DNA of 64,000 nucleotides from Danxiaibacter flavus (GCF_041060425.1 NZ_JAULBC010000003.1:186001-250000), one strand, 5' to 3'. Shown: positions 36,953 through 46,835, counted from the stretch's first letter. Notes: generated by a model not told the origin, from the letters alone. Numbers and translations are program-made.

Positions 36953-39496
36953 TTACCTGTTTTCTATCTCAATTGAGCCTTCTGCCAGTTGTTCGCTTAT
37001 AGCATGTACGGTGAACTTGCCTTTAGCTCCACCTTTTGATTTTACAATTACCAATGCCATTCCGTTGAAGGCTGGGCGGTCATGACTTTGAAAAGGAACA
37101 AAACTAATGGGGTTGCCATTGTCTGTTGCTACAATTTCTCCCGGGCCTTCAATTGAAAAATGAATGAGCGGATGAGAACGGGGCACCACAAGTCCTGCGT
37201 TATCTGTTACTTTAACAGTAATAAAACTCAGGTCATCTTCGCCTGCCTTTATTGCAATGCGATCTGCAGAAAGAACAAGTTTGTTCATTTCTCCCGTAGT
37301 CTTTACGATGTCTGTTGCCCACTGTTTGCCGTTTTTATAGCAAATTACTTTTAATTCACCGGGCACATATCGCACACTATCCCAGGTGAGACGAAAATCC
37401 TTCCCGGGTGTTTTATGTTTCCTTCCCAAACTTTTTCCGTTTAAGAACAATTCTGCCTCATCGCCCGAAGTATAAACATGCACAGGAGTTATAGAGTCTA
37501 TTCTTTCCGGCCAGTTCCAGTGAGGAAAAATATGTGCCATTGGAAGATCGGGTCGCCAATGCGCCTGGTAGCTATAGAAACGGTCTTTGGGAAATCCAGC
37601 CAGGTCTATAATTCCAAAATAGCTGCTTCTTGAAGGCGGATTATTTTTGCGGATAAACTCCAACTGTTTTTCAAGCTCTTCTTTTTTAGAAGGGTCGGTG
37701 CGAAAGTTGAGCAAATTTGTTTCATCTGAATTGTAAGGAGTAGGTTCACCTAAATAGTCAAAACCTGTCCATACAAACTCACCAAGCAAATTGGGGTATT
37801 TCGCGTTGGTTCTGAATTGTTCATCAGGCGAGCAACCCCAGCCCGGCTTGGCATTATCGTATGATGATATTTGCCAGTTCTGGTAATCGTTCGATCCAAA
37901 ATAATATTCACCTCTTGTGCTAACACAGGAAGAGGTCTCGCTGCCAATTGTAGGCATGTTGGCATATCGTGGATCGGCATCCCATTTCGCCTGTTGACCA
38001 AAGAAATAATTCACTCCCATAACGCCTAATGCTGTGGCAGCGCCTGAATTGCGACCACCATCAGGATCATTGTATCCGTTTGAAACGGGACGTGTTGGGT
38101 CTTCGCGCTTCATAATTTCTGCCAGGTGTTTGGTCAGTTGTACATTTTGCTGCTCCAAAACTTCATTACCAATGGACCAAATGAATACAGAGGGATGATT
38201 GCGGTCGCGATGTATAAGCGCTTTCAAATCCTTTTCATGCCACTCATCAAAAATCTTATTGTAATCGTTTTTGCGTTTCCCTTTTTTCCATGCATCAAAT
38301 GCTTCGTCCCAAACCAGGAAGCCCATTTTGTCAGCTAATTCAAGTAACTCCGGTGCCGGAGGATTGTGTGATGTCCGCAATGAGTTGCAGCCCATGTCTT
38401 TCAATATGTTCAGTTGCCTTATCAACGCACTTTCATTAAATGCTGCACCAAGAGCGCCTAGATCATGATGATTGCATGTACCTTGTATCTCAACACGCTT
38501 GCCATTTAACAGGAACCCGTTTCGTGCGGTAAATTCAAGTGTCCGAATGCCGAAAGGAGAATTATAGGTATCTACAACTTTACCATTTATTTTAATGACT
38601 GTTTGTGCCACATACCTGTTGGGCGCTTCAATACTCCAGCGTTTAGGGCGGGTTATAGTAGCCTGGGATTCTGTAATTTTCTCTTCACCTGCATTCAAAT
38701 CGATTATCGATTCTTTTGTGGCTGCTACTTTTTTAACCGGCCTGTTCAATACATCCAGTTCATACAATGTTGTCTGAGCAATTGCTGTCGCTGATTTTTG
38801 GGACTGATTATTCAAGGTTAATGCAATATTCACCACTGCATCCCGATCGGTTATTTTGGGAGCGGTGATATATGTGCCCCAGTGAGCAACGTGCACAGGC
38901 GCTGTTTTTACCAGCCATACATGACGGTAAATTCCAGCTCCCGGATACCATCTTGAGTCCCAGTTTTCTGTATCCAGGCGAACTGCCAGAACGTTTTCTT
39001 TTCGAGGCAGGATGTATGGTGTTAGATCCATCCGGAAAGATGTATATCCATAAGGCCAGGTGCCAACATATTTTCCATTAAGCCATATTTTGGCATAGGC
39101 CATAGCTCCGTCAAAATCTATGAAAATCTGTTTGCCTGTATCCGTTGCGGGAATGGAAAAATGCTTCCTGTACCAGCCAATCCCCTTCCAGGGAAGCTTG
39201 CCGGTAGAGCCATCCAGTTCTATTCTGAAAGGGCCGGTGATGGCCCAGTCGTGCGGCAGTTGTAGTTTTTGCCAACTGGCATCGTTGAGAGCCATATTTT
39301 CCAACGCTGCAGGTTCTTCTTTTCGTGTTCCATCGGGTTGAAGTCCATAACGCTGAAAAAGCCAGCCATCATCAAATGATGCCGTATTTGTTGTTCCCAT
39401 CCGGGTAATGGGGGCAGATTGTGAAAATGCGCCGGGCAAACCGGGAAGAAAAAGTGACGCGAAAAGGAATAATTGAAAAAAACGCTGATAATTCAT
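36953..39496 (-). CDS. Secreted GH2 beta-galactosidase-like enzyme, 847 aa
   Basis: A signal peptide (residues 1-25, ending AFS) leads to the GH2 sugar-binding domain (WYRKHFSIP, IWLNGKYVGTWPYGY), an immunoglobulin-like domain and the TIM barrel. The acid/base glutamate lies in WSIGNEV (about 444) and the nucleophile glutamate in TIGSETSS (about 517). RTSHNPPAPELLELAD is typical of this family. The C-terminal beta domains resemble DUF4982-like and Big-type modules often found in Bacteroidota GH2 proteins. Substrate cannot be fixed; beta-galactosides are most likely. It sits in the middle of the pigment cluster but shares no clear role with it. Confidence 0.9.
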   Translation of the reverse strand: MNYQRFFQLFLFASLFLPGLPGAFSQSAPITRMGTTNTASFDDGWLFQRYGLQPDGTRKEEPAALENMALNDASWQKLQLPHDWAITGPFRIELDGSTGKLPWKGIGWYRKHFSIPATDTGKQIFIDFDGAMAYAKIWLNGKYVGTWPYGYTSFRMDLTPYILPRKENVLAVRLDTENWDSRWYPGAGIYRHVWLVKTAPVHVAHWGTYITAPKITDRDAVVNIALTLNNQSQKSATAIAQTTLYELDVLNRPVKKVAATKESIIDLNAGEEKITESQATITRPKRWSIEAPNRYVAQTVIKINGKVVDTYNSPFGIRTLEFTARNGFLLNGKRVEIQGTCNHHDLGALGAAFNESALIRQLNILKDMGCNSLRTSHNPPAPELLELADKMGFLVWDEAFDAWKKGKRKNDYNKIFDEWHEKDLKALIHRDRNHPSVFIWSIGNEVLEQQNVQLTKHLAEIMKREDPTRPVSNGYNDPDGGRNSGAATALGVMGVNYFFGQQAKWDADPRYANMPTIGSETSSCVSTRGEYYFGSNDYQNWQISSYDNAKPGWGCSPDEQFRTNAKYPNLLGEFVWTGFDYLGEPTPYNSDETNLLNFRTDPSKKEELEKQLEFIRKNNPPSRSSYFGIIDLAGFPKDRFYSYQAHWRPDLPMAHIFPHWNWPERIDSITPVHVYTSGDEAELFLNGKSLGRKHKTPGKDFRLTWDSVRYVPGELKVICYKNGKQWATDIVKTTGEMNKLVLSADRIAIKAGEDDLSFITVKVTDNAGLVVPRSHPLIHFSIEGPGEIVATDNGNPISFVPFQSHDRPAFNGMALVIVKSKGGAKGKFTVHAISEQLAEGSIEIENR

Positions 39497-39675
39497 TTTT
39501 TATGTATTGTACTATTATGAAGGAAAAAATCAGCATTCAAAAAAGGCGAATGCAACCTGGGGTACAATGTACATAACTTTAGAACAGAGAAATCTGTAGC
39601 AGGCGAGATGTTAGTTTAACAGAATAATCGGGTAAAATTTAGCAAGGGGAACAGGCGAATGCCGGTAGATCACAG

Positions 39676-40038
39676 CTACAGCAATGTAGCTTTGCATTTG
39701 AAACATACGTCTTCATTCTTCAGGATAGTTGCATTGATTTTTACGTGCATGGAATCTGTCAACGAATAATGTATGTTTACTGCCAGCCTATCCTTATCAT
39801 TTGGGTTTATGATTGAAAGGAACTTCAGGTCATCTGCTTTTATTAATCGGAGAGACCTGCCAATGGCCAACTCTGTCAGTTCTTTGACAATTTGCAATAG
39901 ACAAGCGCCGGGAACAACGGGTTGGCCGGGAAAATGACCTTGAAAAATGCGGTGAGTGCTGTTTACAGTTAGTGTTGCATGTAACACGTCCGCCTCAACA
40001 GATGAAAAAATTATATGGTAAAAATCGTCTTTAAGCAT
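39676..40038 (-). CDS. Hotdog dehydratase-like protein with His but no catalytic acid
   Basis: The 120-aa protein has His35 in GHFPGQPVVPG, as in FabZ/FabA. Where FabZ has its glutamate it reads ACLLQIVKEL, with Gln49 at that place. Alone it may be inactive. The other partial dehydratase at 46.8 kb has the glutamate but no histidine, so they may make one heterodimeric enzyme, as described for ApeI:ApeP. It is the last gene of the right pigment block and follows a 515-bp gap. Confidence 0.82.
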   Translation of the reverse strand: MLKDDFYHIIFSSVEADVLHATLTVNSTHRIFQGHFPGQPVVPGACLLQIVKELTELAIGRSLRLIKADDLKFLSIINPNDKDRLAVNIHYSLTDSMHVKINATILKNEDVCFKCKATLL

Positions 40039-40553
40039 TATTTATTTGTTTCAAACGAAATGCAAATTTAGTCAGTTGCCATTTCAATGGTGTCTGTTAA
40101 GAACAGTTTCTAATAACGTTCATCGAAATCTCGTCAAAAGTTTCACGCAAAGAACGCAGAGAAGCTACGGCGCGGCGAAAATGCCTTCGGCATTTATTGA
40201 TTCAATGAATTTGGATGTAGCAATTTGTAAACATTCCGGCCAAGGAGGAAGAACGCAATAAAAAAATAACAAATCAGTGTGTAGAACAGCTTGCCATCTG
40301 TAATGCCAGCTACACTTTGGAGAGGCGTTGGCCGGCAAAACGCCCGGAGGGATCGGGTTTGCCTTGATTTTTTCCTGCCCGATCTGTAATCATTCAGGCG
40401 GGGGTTCTTTTGGATCAAGCCAAAAGAACATAAAAAAAGAAAACCTCACACCCGTAATCATTCTTAAGTTTTCCTGTTCTTCCAAGCCTGATTATGGCGG
40501 TTGAGAGAATTTCAGAAATCAATGATGTCGCTTAACTAAGCGATATTGAATGA
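40039..40553. other. Intergenic gap, no gene seen
   Basis: It contains a 7-bp hairpin aaatgcc-ttc-ggcattt (40179-40195), the phrase cgcaaagaacgcagagaag and a ggatcaagccaaaagaaca segment, which look like dispersed intergenic repeats. A short open frame at 40194-40418 (minus) has no coding character and was not called. Confidence 0.5.
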
Positions 40554-41639
40554 TTAATGGATATTTTTTTTAACGTCAGTCGCAGATAGTACCATCACAG
40601 AATGATGTATATTTTGAGAATGATTATAAATCAATACTTTTTGGGGCTGTATATTCTTCACTTTATCATTCGCAACAGTGGGAGGAATTTCTCCCGCCTT
40701 TAAAATATTCGCGGCAAGCCATAGCGCAAATGATGCGGCAGTCGGATATTCGCCACACAAGTGTTTAAAGTGTAGTGAAGGTTTATTCCGGAAGATGGTT
40801 TTCTGCACTTCATCATATATCGCATCGTTTTTTATATCTCCGTTTCGCCCATCAATAATGAGATCAATTTCGTTGAGGTCAACAGATTGAGATTCCAGTG
40901 AACGCAGGATTTCCTCTTTTAACGCTTCAATATTTTTTGGTTTGTAAACTATCGACAATGCTTCCAGGCGGGCATAATCTCTATCAGATGGCTGATCTGC
41001 CAGAAGAAAAAAAGCAGCCCCTTCTCCCGCGATAGTTCCTTTCGTAGGTACATTAAACAATCCGAAATTGGAAATATCTTCTCTTTTATAAAGGCCGAAT
41101 CGTTTTAAAATATCATGACTATATTTCGTCAACTCATCCATGCCACCAATCAACACTGTATCGGCTTCATTTTCTTTCAACAACAGTACTCCATCAAGCA
41201 ATGCGTTTTCAAATGAAAATGCGCCATGCACAAATGTATTGTTGTAATTGGTACATTGAAGCATTAAGGCTATTTGTGCACCAACTGTATTGTGGGTTGA
41301 CTGAATAAATGCTGTGGGTGAAAGCATTTGCTCTTCTTGCTCAATCATTCTGCTTACAAAAATACCGGTGTCTTCAAGACAACCATAAGCCGTCCCCGTT
41401 ATGATCGCAGAAGGTTGTTGAACACCCGCATCCTGAAGGCATTGAGATGCAGTGGCAACACCCATGCGAATGATCCGGCTCATTCTACGGATGAGTTTGG
41501 CATCTATATAAGTTTTATAATCCGGTTCTATCGCTTTCAGTAAATTATTATTGTATTCAACTGCATCAGCCAGCAATGGCTGATCGCCAAATGTGTTCTG
41601 TGGTGATATGGCTGCCGCTGATCTTATATACATTATCAT
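40554..41639 (-). CDS. KS-like chain-length-factor type protein, second copy, 361 aa
   Basis: It is a paralogue of the 345-aa protein at 35.4 kb. It shares an N-terminus (MYIRSAAAIS vs MLYIHEASCIS), NTFVHGAFSFENALLDG instead of a cysteine site, and FKHLCGEYPTAASFALW. It lacks the condensing nucleophile. ATG 41639 overlaps the stop of the active KS upstream by four bases, showing coupled translation and a likely heterodimer. ATG 41633 is an alternative start. It may set a different chain length from the first pair. Confidence 0.85.
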   Translation of the reverse strand: MIMYIRSAAAISPQNTFGDQPLLADAVEYNNNLLKAIEPDYKTYIDAKLIRRMSRIIRMGVATASQCLQDAGVQQPSAIITGTAYGCLEDTGIFVSRMIEQEEQMLSPTAFIQSTHNTVGAQIALMLQCTNYNNTFVHGAFSFENALLDGVLLLKENEADTVLIGGMDELTKYSHDILKRFGLYKREDISNFGLFNVPTKGTIAGEGAAFFLLADQPSDRDYARLEALSIVYKPKNIEALKEEILRSLESQSVDLNEIDLIIDGRNGDIKNDAIYDEVQKTIFRNKPSLHFKHLCGEYPTAASFALWLAANILKAGEIPPTVANDKVKNIQPQKVLIYNHSQNIHHSVMVLSATDVKKNIH

Positions 41640-42859
41640 CCTGCAATTTTTGAAAAGACTAAGGAAGAACAATTGCCTCCAAATCCAAAGGAGTTGGACA
41701 TTACGTGGTTAACCGATTCTCCTTTTAATAAACTTGTTTCCGGTTTAAAGGGAAATTCATGCATTGGCGTTTGCAATCGCAGGTTGGGATAAATCAATCC
41801 ATATTTTATAGCTAATGCTGAAAATACAGCTTCCACTCCCCCACTAGCGCCTAGTGTGTGACCTGTAAAAGATTTTGTTGAGCTCATTTTTGGATAATGC
41901 GGATCGAACAATCGCTGCACAGCCGTTCCTTCAGCAAGATCGTTGTTGTTCGTTCCGGTTCCATGCAGGTTGATGTAATCAATATCATACGGCTGAAGAC
42001 CACTCATTTGCAATGCAGCACTCATGGCTGCATAAGAACCTCTGCCATCAGGAGAAGATGCCGTTTGATGATAGGCGTCGTTCCTGTTAGCATAACCACT
42101 CAGTTGGCAATATGCCCGTTTCGATAAACTGTCAGCCACTTTCTGCGATACCAGCACCACATAACCAGCACCCTCTCCCAGGTTCAAGCCCTGGCGGTTG
42201 TCATCAAATGGTTTGCAGAACCCGCGGTCAAGTATCATCAATGTATTAAACCCGTTTAAGGTAAACTTTGTCATTGAATCTGTACCACCGGCGATAACCA
42301 CATCCAACATATTGTGTTTGATCAACCTCGCGCCATAAAAAATAGCATTTGCAGAAGATGAACACGCTGTACTAATGGTTGATATGTAAGAACGAATTCC
42401 CAGCGCATCGGCCGCGATTTCAGTTACCTTACCGCACTCATGATTGACAACATCCCTTAGCCGGCCTTTTTGCGGATCTTTCAAAAAATCAACAAAAAAG
42501 TTTTCCGTTTTATCCATGCCTCCAACTGTGTTAGCTGATACAAATCCGGTGCGGAGGCTTTCAATGTTATCAATATCCGCGTCAAGCAAAGCTTCCCTTG
42601 CCGCAATCATGCTTAGCAAAGCCGTGCGGCTAGTCTTATTTGATGCACCTGCGACAGCTGCAAGTTCATCGTTGCTCATCTTTACTTCAGCAACAGGAAT
42701 TTCGCCGCTGTAAAAAGACGAAAGATATTTCATCGGCCCCATTCCGGCATTGCCGCTTTCAAGCGATTGCAGGCATTCCGCCACATTATTTCCTATCGGA
42801 GAAATAATGCCGACTCCGGCTATATATACAGGTGTATGTATGTTTGTGTTACGCTCCAT
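41636..42859 (-). CDS. Ketosynthase (KS-alpha type), second copy, 407 aa
   Basis: Active residues are Cys166 in ISTACSSSANA, His299 in NLHGTGTNNND, Lys329 and His334 in STKSFTGHTLGASG. It is a close paralogue of the KS at 34.2 kb (shared GARLIKN/H, NGFN, CKPFD/CTPFD, GLNLGEGA and a common C-terminal MSNSFGFGGNC). It is coupled to the CLF-like gene that follows. The gene upstream stops at 42860, directly before its ATG at 42859. Confidence 0.9.
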   Translation of the reverse strand: MERNTNIHTPVYIAGVGIISPIGNNVAECLQSLESGNAGMGPMKYLSSFYSGEIPVAEVKMSNDELAAVAGASNKTSRTALLSMIAAREALLDADIDNIESLRTGFVSANTVGGMDKTENFFVDFLKDPQKGRLRDVVNHECGKVTEIAADALGIRSYISTISTACSSSANAIFYGARLIKHNMLDVVIAGGTDSMTKFTLNGFNTLMILDRGFCKPFDDNRQGLNLGEGAGYVVLVSQKVADSLSKRAYCQLSGYANRNDAYHQTASSPDGRGSYAAMSAALQMSGLQPYDIDYINLHGTGTNNNDLAEGTAVQRLFDPHYPKMSSTKSFTGHTLGASGGVEAVFSALAIKYGLIYPNLRLQTPMHEFPFKPETSLLKGESVNHVMSNSFGFGGNCSSLVFSKIAG

Positions 42860-43507
42860 TTAGATTTTCTTTCCACTGAATATCTTATCCATATTCGCTT
42901 TGTTGAATAAAATCGTATCATCGCCGGCGTTCTCAACCAGAAACAACGTTGCATGATAATCTTCACCCAGGACATCTACCCAACCACAGATGCAAAGTTT
43001 TGTGGTTCCACTATCCATTAGACCACCAACGTAAGTTTCCATAAAACCGGCATCAAATTCGTCAAAGATAAAAAATCCGTTTTCGCCCTTAAATCCATTC
43101 CTGATGGACATTTCACCGATCATAATATTGGGTAAGGTATATACAAACAAAGCCGGACTTGCAATCTCCTCCACAGTTTTGTAATACTTAAAATCTACGT
43201 CCAGGCTTGCATTGGCATTACCAAGAACAATGGCTATTTCTTCGGGAGCATACTTTTTCAGAGACGGTTCGTCTTTTAATAAGATCTCCGATGCCAACCA
43301 TCCAAGTTTGCTTAATGCATCCATTTTGTAAAACTTTGGGTAATCTATACCCATATGCAGATAAGCATTTACCAGGAAAGCCTGAACATCTCCGTCATGT
43401 GCTTCAAACAACCTTGTTCCATTCTTTTCGACAATGCCGTTACTTATGACGCAACTGGCAATGATATGTTTCTCTGAACTCAATCTCTTTGGTTTACTGT
43501 TGATCAC
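42860..43507 (-). CDS. KS N-terminal-like protein without active site, 215 aa
   Basis: It resembles the short beta-ketoacyl synthase N-terminal-like family (Ketoacyl-synt_2) found in aryl polyene and flexirubin clusters. Features are EEIAIVLGNANASLD (about 91-105), LPNIMIGEMSIRNGFKGEN (about 125-143) and a final strand pair. There is no nucleophilic cysteine or AHGTxT motif and no C-terminal half. The start is GTG 43507, directly after the KS stop. A scaffold or regulatory role in the KS complex is inferred. Confidence 0.75.
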   Translation of the reverse strand: MINSKPKRLSSEKHIIASCVISNGIVEKNGTRLFEAHDGDVQAFLVNAYLHMGIDYPKFYKMDALSKLGWLASEILLKDEPSLKKYAPEEIAIVLGNANASLDVDFKYYKTVEEIASPALFVYTLPNIMIGEMSIRNGFKGENGFFIFDEFDAGFMETYVGGLMDSGTTKLCICGWVDVLGEDYHATLFLVENAGDDTILFNKANMDKIFSGKKI

Positions 43508-44641
43508 TTATTCTGCTTTGCTAAACACTACGGCGCCATTACATCCTCCGAAGCCGGATGCAATTTTAAGACAATGTTTTAAATTCTTTTGGATGATTGT
43601 ATTGGCGGCCACATTCACAGGTTTTGTAACGCCCAACTGTTGAAAACCTTTGGTAGGAATTACCAGGTTCTCTTTCATTTGCTGAAGCGTGATGATAGAT
43701 TCAATCAAACCTGCGGCGCCAAGTGTATGTCCGTAATAACCTTTCAGGCTGTTGACCGGTGTATGCTCCATCCCGGCGATGGTGATGGCTTTCGACTCCA
43801 TTTCATCATTGTACATAGTAGCGGTACCGTGAGCCGAAATAAAATCCACGTCGGCATTCTGTATGCCTGCTTCTTTTACTGCTTTTTGTAAAACATGGCT
43901 AAGCTCCATTCCTGTTCGGGACGGACCTGAAATATGGTTGGCGTCGTTACCGGTCGCACCGCCTGTTACTTTTATGCTTTTAGCGTCCTGCTTATTGGAA
44001 GAGAGAATAATTGTAGCTGCACCTTCCCCAAGGTTAATTCCGGTTCTGTCAGCATCAAATGGCTTACACGGCTCTGCGCTCACTGCCTGGAAAGATTGAA
44101 AACCGGACATCACAAATTTGGTGATGACATCAGCCCCTACTACCACTGCATTTTCATAAATACCGGATTGAATCAACCGCATGCCTGTGACAATTCCTAA
44201 CAAACCGGAAATACATGCGTTAGAGACAATCAAAGGCTTATTAGCGAAATGAAAATGATCGGCAACCAGTTGCGCGGATGTGTGCAATGCCACTCTTTTT
44301 CTTAGTGCTTCATTATTTTCCTCAGTTTCAATCAGACTGATATTACCCTTGGTGGAAGAGATGATCAGGATGGTGTTTTTGCTGGTTATATCCAGGTTGG
44401 CGCTACTAAGCGTTGCTTCGATGGAGGCAATCAGCAATTGTTCAAAGTGGGTGTACTTGTCACCCATGAAAAGTTCACAACCGGCAGGGAATAAAGACGC
44501 GTAAAAAGGTTCGTCAGCGATCTTTTTATCCTCATGCAACTGAACACCTGAAACAGACTGTTTAAGCTGTTGAAAGTTTTCAGCGGTACTGAATCCGAGT
44601 GGAGAAATAATGTTATCAGCGATAATAAAAACTTCTTTCAT
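43508..44641 (-). CDS. FabF-like ketosynthase, 377 aa
   Basis: ATG 44641 is chosen because AGGATC lies a few bases upstream; the frame extends to 44665. Condensing residues are Cys143 in VSNACISG, His271 in SAHGTATMYND, Lys300 and His305 in SLKGYYGHTLGAAG. It is more distant from the two KS-alpha copies and stands alone, without its own CLF. It may do the first condensation on the aryl starter or an ancillary elongation (inference). It is followed without gap by the KS-like fragment gene. Confidence 0.88.
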   Translation of the reverse strand: MKEVFIIADNIISPLGFSTAENFQQLKQSVSGVQLHEDKKIADEPFYASLFPAGCELFMGDKYTHFEQLLIASIEATLSSANLDITSKNTILIISSTKGNISLIETEENNEALRKRVALHTSAQLVADHFHFANKPLIVSNACISGLLGIVTGMRLIQSGIYENAVVVGADVITKFVMSGFQSFQAVSAEPCKPFDADRTGINLGEGAATIILSSNKQDAKSIKVTGGATGNDANHISGPSRTGMELSHVLQKAVKEAGIQNADVDFISAHGTATMYNDEMESKAITIAGMEHTPVNSLKGYYGHTLGAAGLIESIITLQQMKENLVIPTKGFQQLGVTKPVNVAANTIIQKNLKHCLKIASGFGGCNGAVVFSKAE

Positions 44642-44644
44642 AAT

Positions 44645-44650
44645 GATCCT
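44645..44650 (-). promoter_or_regulatory. Ribosome binding site that decides the KS start
   Basis: Minus-strand AGGATC three to five bases before ATG 44641 supports this start over 44665. Confidence 0.4.
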
Positions 44651-44781
44651 ATGCGGAAATACCAAATAATATCATCCGACGCTACAATTTCCGGTATTCA
44701 GCATGGTAAAATGTAGCATGGATTATCCTTCCCCCAGCCGTCATAAGTCAACTATGGGAATTCTAAAAATCAAAAATAGCT

Positions 44782-45243
44782 TTAATCATACCATTCGAAC
44801 AAATATTTGGCATCGTGGTCTACTTCAAATTTGTTTAAAAGTCGCAAATATTCATCCTTAAATGATGTTTTTTGATGATGTATTTTCTGATCGCGAATGT
44901 ATGCGTAGACGCTGCTTAACTGCGAATGGGAATACGAAAATACACCGTAACCTTCCTGCCAGGAAAAATGCCCTGCTACAAATTGGCGTTTATTAATAAA
45001 GTTTGCTGAGTTGTTTTTAACATCCCGTGCCATATCGGAGATTAGCATTGAAGGACGCAAGCCAATAAATACATGAATGTGATCCGGCATTCCATTTACA
45101 ATTATCGATTTTTGACCTTTCTGTGTAATTATTCCCGAAATGTATTGATAAAGTTCGTCATCCCAGTCTTTGTGTATCAAGTTTTGTCTTCCTTTTACAG
45201 CGAAAATAATTTGGATATAGATTTGTGAGAATGTTCCGGCCAT
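44782..45243 (-). CDS. REP-associated Y1 transposase (IS200-like), 153 aa
   Basis: The HUH motif is His55-Ile-His57 in GMPDHIHVFIG, and the catalytic tyrosine is Tyr115 in VYAYIRDQKIHH. Length and motif order are those of IS200/IS605-type Y1 or REP-associated tyrosine transposases. The gene is complete and lies 106 bp from a 1.5-kb array of palindromic repeats. This is the typical arrangement of a RAYT with the REP elements it maintains. It sits in the pigment cluster between two minus-strand genes. Confidence 0.88.
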   Translation of the reverse strand: MAGTFSQIYIQIIFAVKGRQNLIHKDWDDELYQYISGIITQKGQKSIIVNGMPDHIHVFIGLRPSMLISDMARDVKNNSANFINKRQFVAGHFSWQEGYGVFSYSHSQLSSVYAYIRDQKIHHQKTSFKDEYLRLLNKFEVDHDAKYLFEWYD

Positions 45244-45623
45244 GCTGGTTAAAGTTTAGGGAGAATAGAAAAATAATTGACGCAAATTAACCTGTTCCCT
45301 CTGAATAAATTATATTTTTTTATACTCAACAGTTGTTGAGGAGAATAATGTCACCCCGTCGGGGTTTAACGAGGATGTTGCCGATTGCTATAATAATTTC
45401 ATCCCTTCGGGATTGGTGCTAAACGCGAGAATTAGAATAGCAAAAACGAACAATAAAACTTTTTAAACATAGGTAACCCTATTTGACATATAGACCTTTA
45501 AATTGAAAGGCCACTTAACACCTATGACAGCGTGGAAACAAATCCCGAAGGATGAAATTATTATAGAAGAATATAAAGTGATTAACAAAACCTGAAGGGG
45601 TGACATTATTCTTATTTAGATAA

Positions 45624-45706
45624 TAAATTATCCCTGTTCCCAATAAACAGCTTCATCTCATAACTTGTGATGATGGTTTCGTTGAACCAAATTTTACCCT
45701 CAATTT
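45624..45706 (-). pseudogene. Duplicated 3' fragment of the dehydratase gene, copy 1
   Basis: About 80 bases match the end of the 138-aa dehydratase gene at 46836. Translation would give EGKIWFNETIITSYEMKLF, close to EGKIWLNENIIASCEMKLF of the intact gene. It has no start and is a diverged remnant within the repeat array. Confidence 0.65.
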
Positions 45707-46472
45707 ATGTCTCCCCGTGGCGGTTTAACGAGGATGTTGCCGGTTGCTATAATAATTTCATCCCTTCGGGATTGGAGCCAAATGCGAGAGTTAGAATAGC
45801 AAGAACGAACAATAAAACTTTTTAAACATAGGGAAATCTATTTGACATGTAGACCTTTAGTTGAAAGGTCACCCACACACGACACATTCGAAACAAATCC
45901 CGAAGGGATAAAATTATTATAGAAGAACATAAAGTGATTAACAAAACCCCGAAGAGGTGACATTACCCGTATTTCGATAATTAATTGTTCCTGCTCCCCT
46001 AGTTTCTATAATAATTTCATCCATGCAGGATTAGAGGCAAACGTGAGAATTAGTAATGTCACCCCGTCGGGGTTTAACGAGGATGATTTCAGTTTCTATA
46101 ATAATATCATCCCTTCGGGATTAGAGCCAAACGCGAGAATTAAAATAGCAGGAACGAACAATAAAACATTCTAAACATAGGTAAATCAATTTGACACGCA
46201 AACCTTTAAGGCGAAAGGTGACTAGACACACGACGCCGTCGAAACAAATCCCTTTGGGATTGGAGCCAAACGCGAGAACTAGAATACCAAGAGCGAATAA
46301 TGAAACTTTTAACCTAAGTAAACATATTTTACAATGTAGACTTTTAAGTTGAAAGGCCACTAAACACATACGACAGCGTCGATACAAATCCCGAAGGGAT
46401 GAAATTATTATAGAAGAACATAAAGCGATTTATAAAACCCCGAAGGGGTGACATTATTCTTATTTCGATAAA

Positions 46473-46555
46473 TTAATTATTCTTGCTCCCCAATAAACAA
46501 CTTCATCTCACAACTTGCGATAATGTTTTCGTTGAGCCAAATTTTGCCCTCAATT
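46473..46555 (-). pseudogene. Duplicated 3' fragment of the dehydratase gene, copy 2
   Basis: About 65 bases are identical to the end of the dehydratase gene, from EGKIWLNENIIASC through KLFIG. One base is gained near the stop. It shows that the repeat unit was duplicated together with the gene end. Confidence 0.7.
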
Positions 46556-46835
46556 TATGTCACCCCGTCCGTGTTTAACGAGGATGTTGCCGGTTGCTAT
46601 AATAATTTCATCCCTTCGGGATTGGTGCCAAACGCGAGAATTTGAATAGCAAGAACGAACCATAAAACTTTTTAAATATGGATAACCCTATTTTACATCT
46701 AGACCATTAAGTTGAAAGGCCTCTAAACACCTATGATAGTGTGGAAACAAATCCCGAAGGGATGAAATTGTTATAGAAGAACATAAAGCGATTTATAAAA
46801 CCCCGAAGGGGTGACATTATTCTTATTTCGATAAA

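Larger units (their letters stand above)
45350..46815. repeat. REP/REPIN-type repeat array, four units
   Basis: Units lie at 45350-45604, 45709-45961, 46058-46452 and 46559-46815. Each has nested palindromes: outer caccccgtcggggtt with its inverted partner aaccccgaaggggtg, and inner atcccttcgggatt with its partner aatcccgaagggat. The third unit is longer and looks like two partial units joined at the inner palindrome. A partial piece lies at about 46001-46054. Spacers copy the 3' end of the neighbouring dehydratase gene. The array lies next to the Y1 transposase gene. No other gene is seen in 45244-46835. Confidence 0.85.

Noticed and set aside
40194..40418. 74-codon minus-strand ORF
   Set aside because: Lies in repeat-like intergenic DNA and has no recognisable features beyond one hydrophobic stretch.
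46121..46387. 88-codon minus-strand ORF in the repeat array
   Set aside because: Formed by the repeat units themselves, without ribosome site or protein-like composition.
45350..46815. CRISPR array
   Set aside because: Units are about 255 bp, palindromic and imperfect, spacers are copies of a neighbouring gene end, and there are no cas genes.
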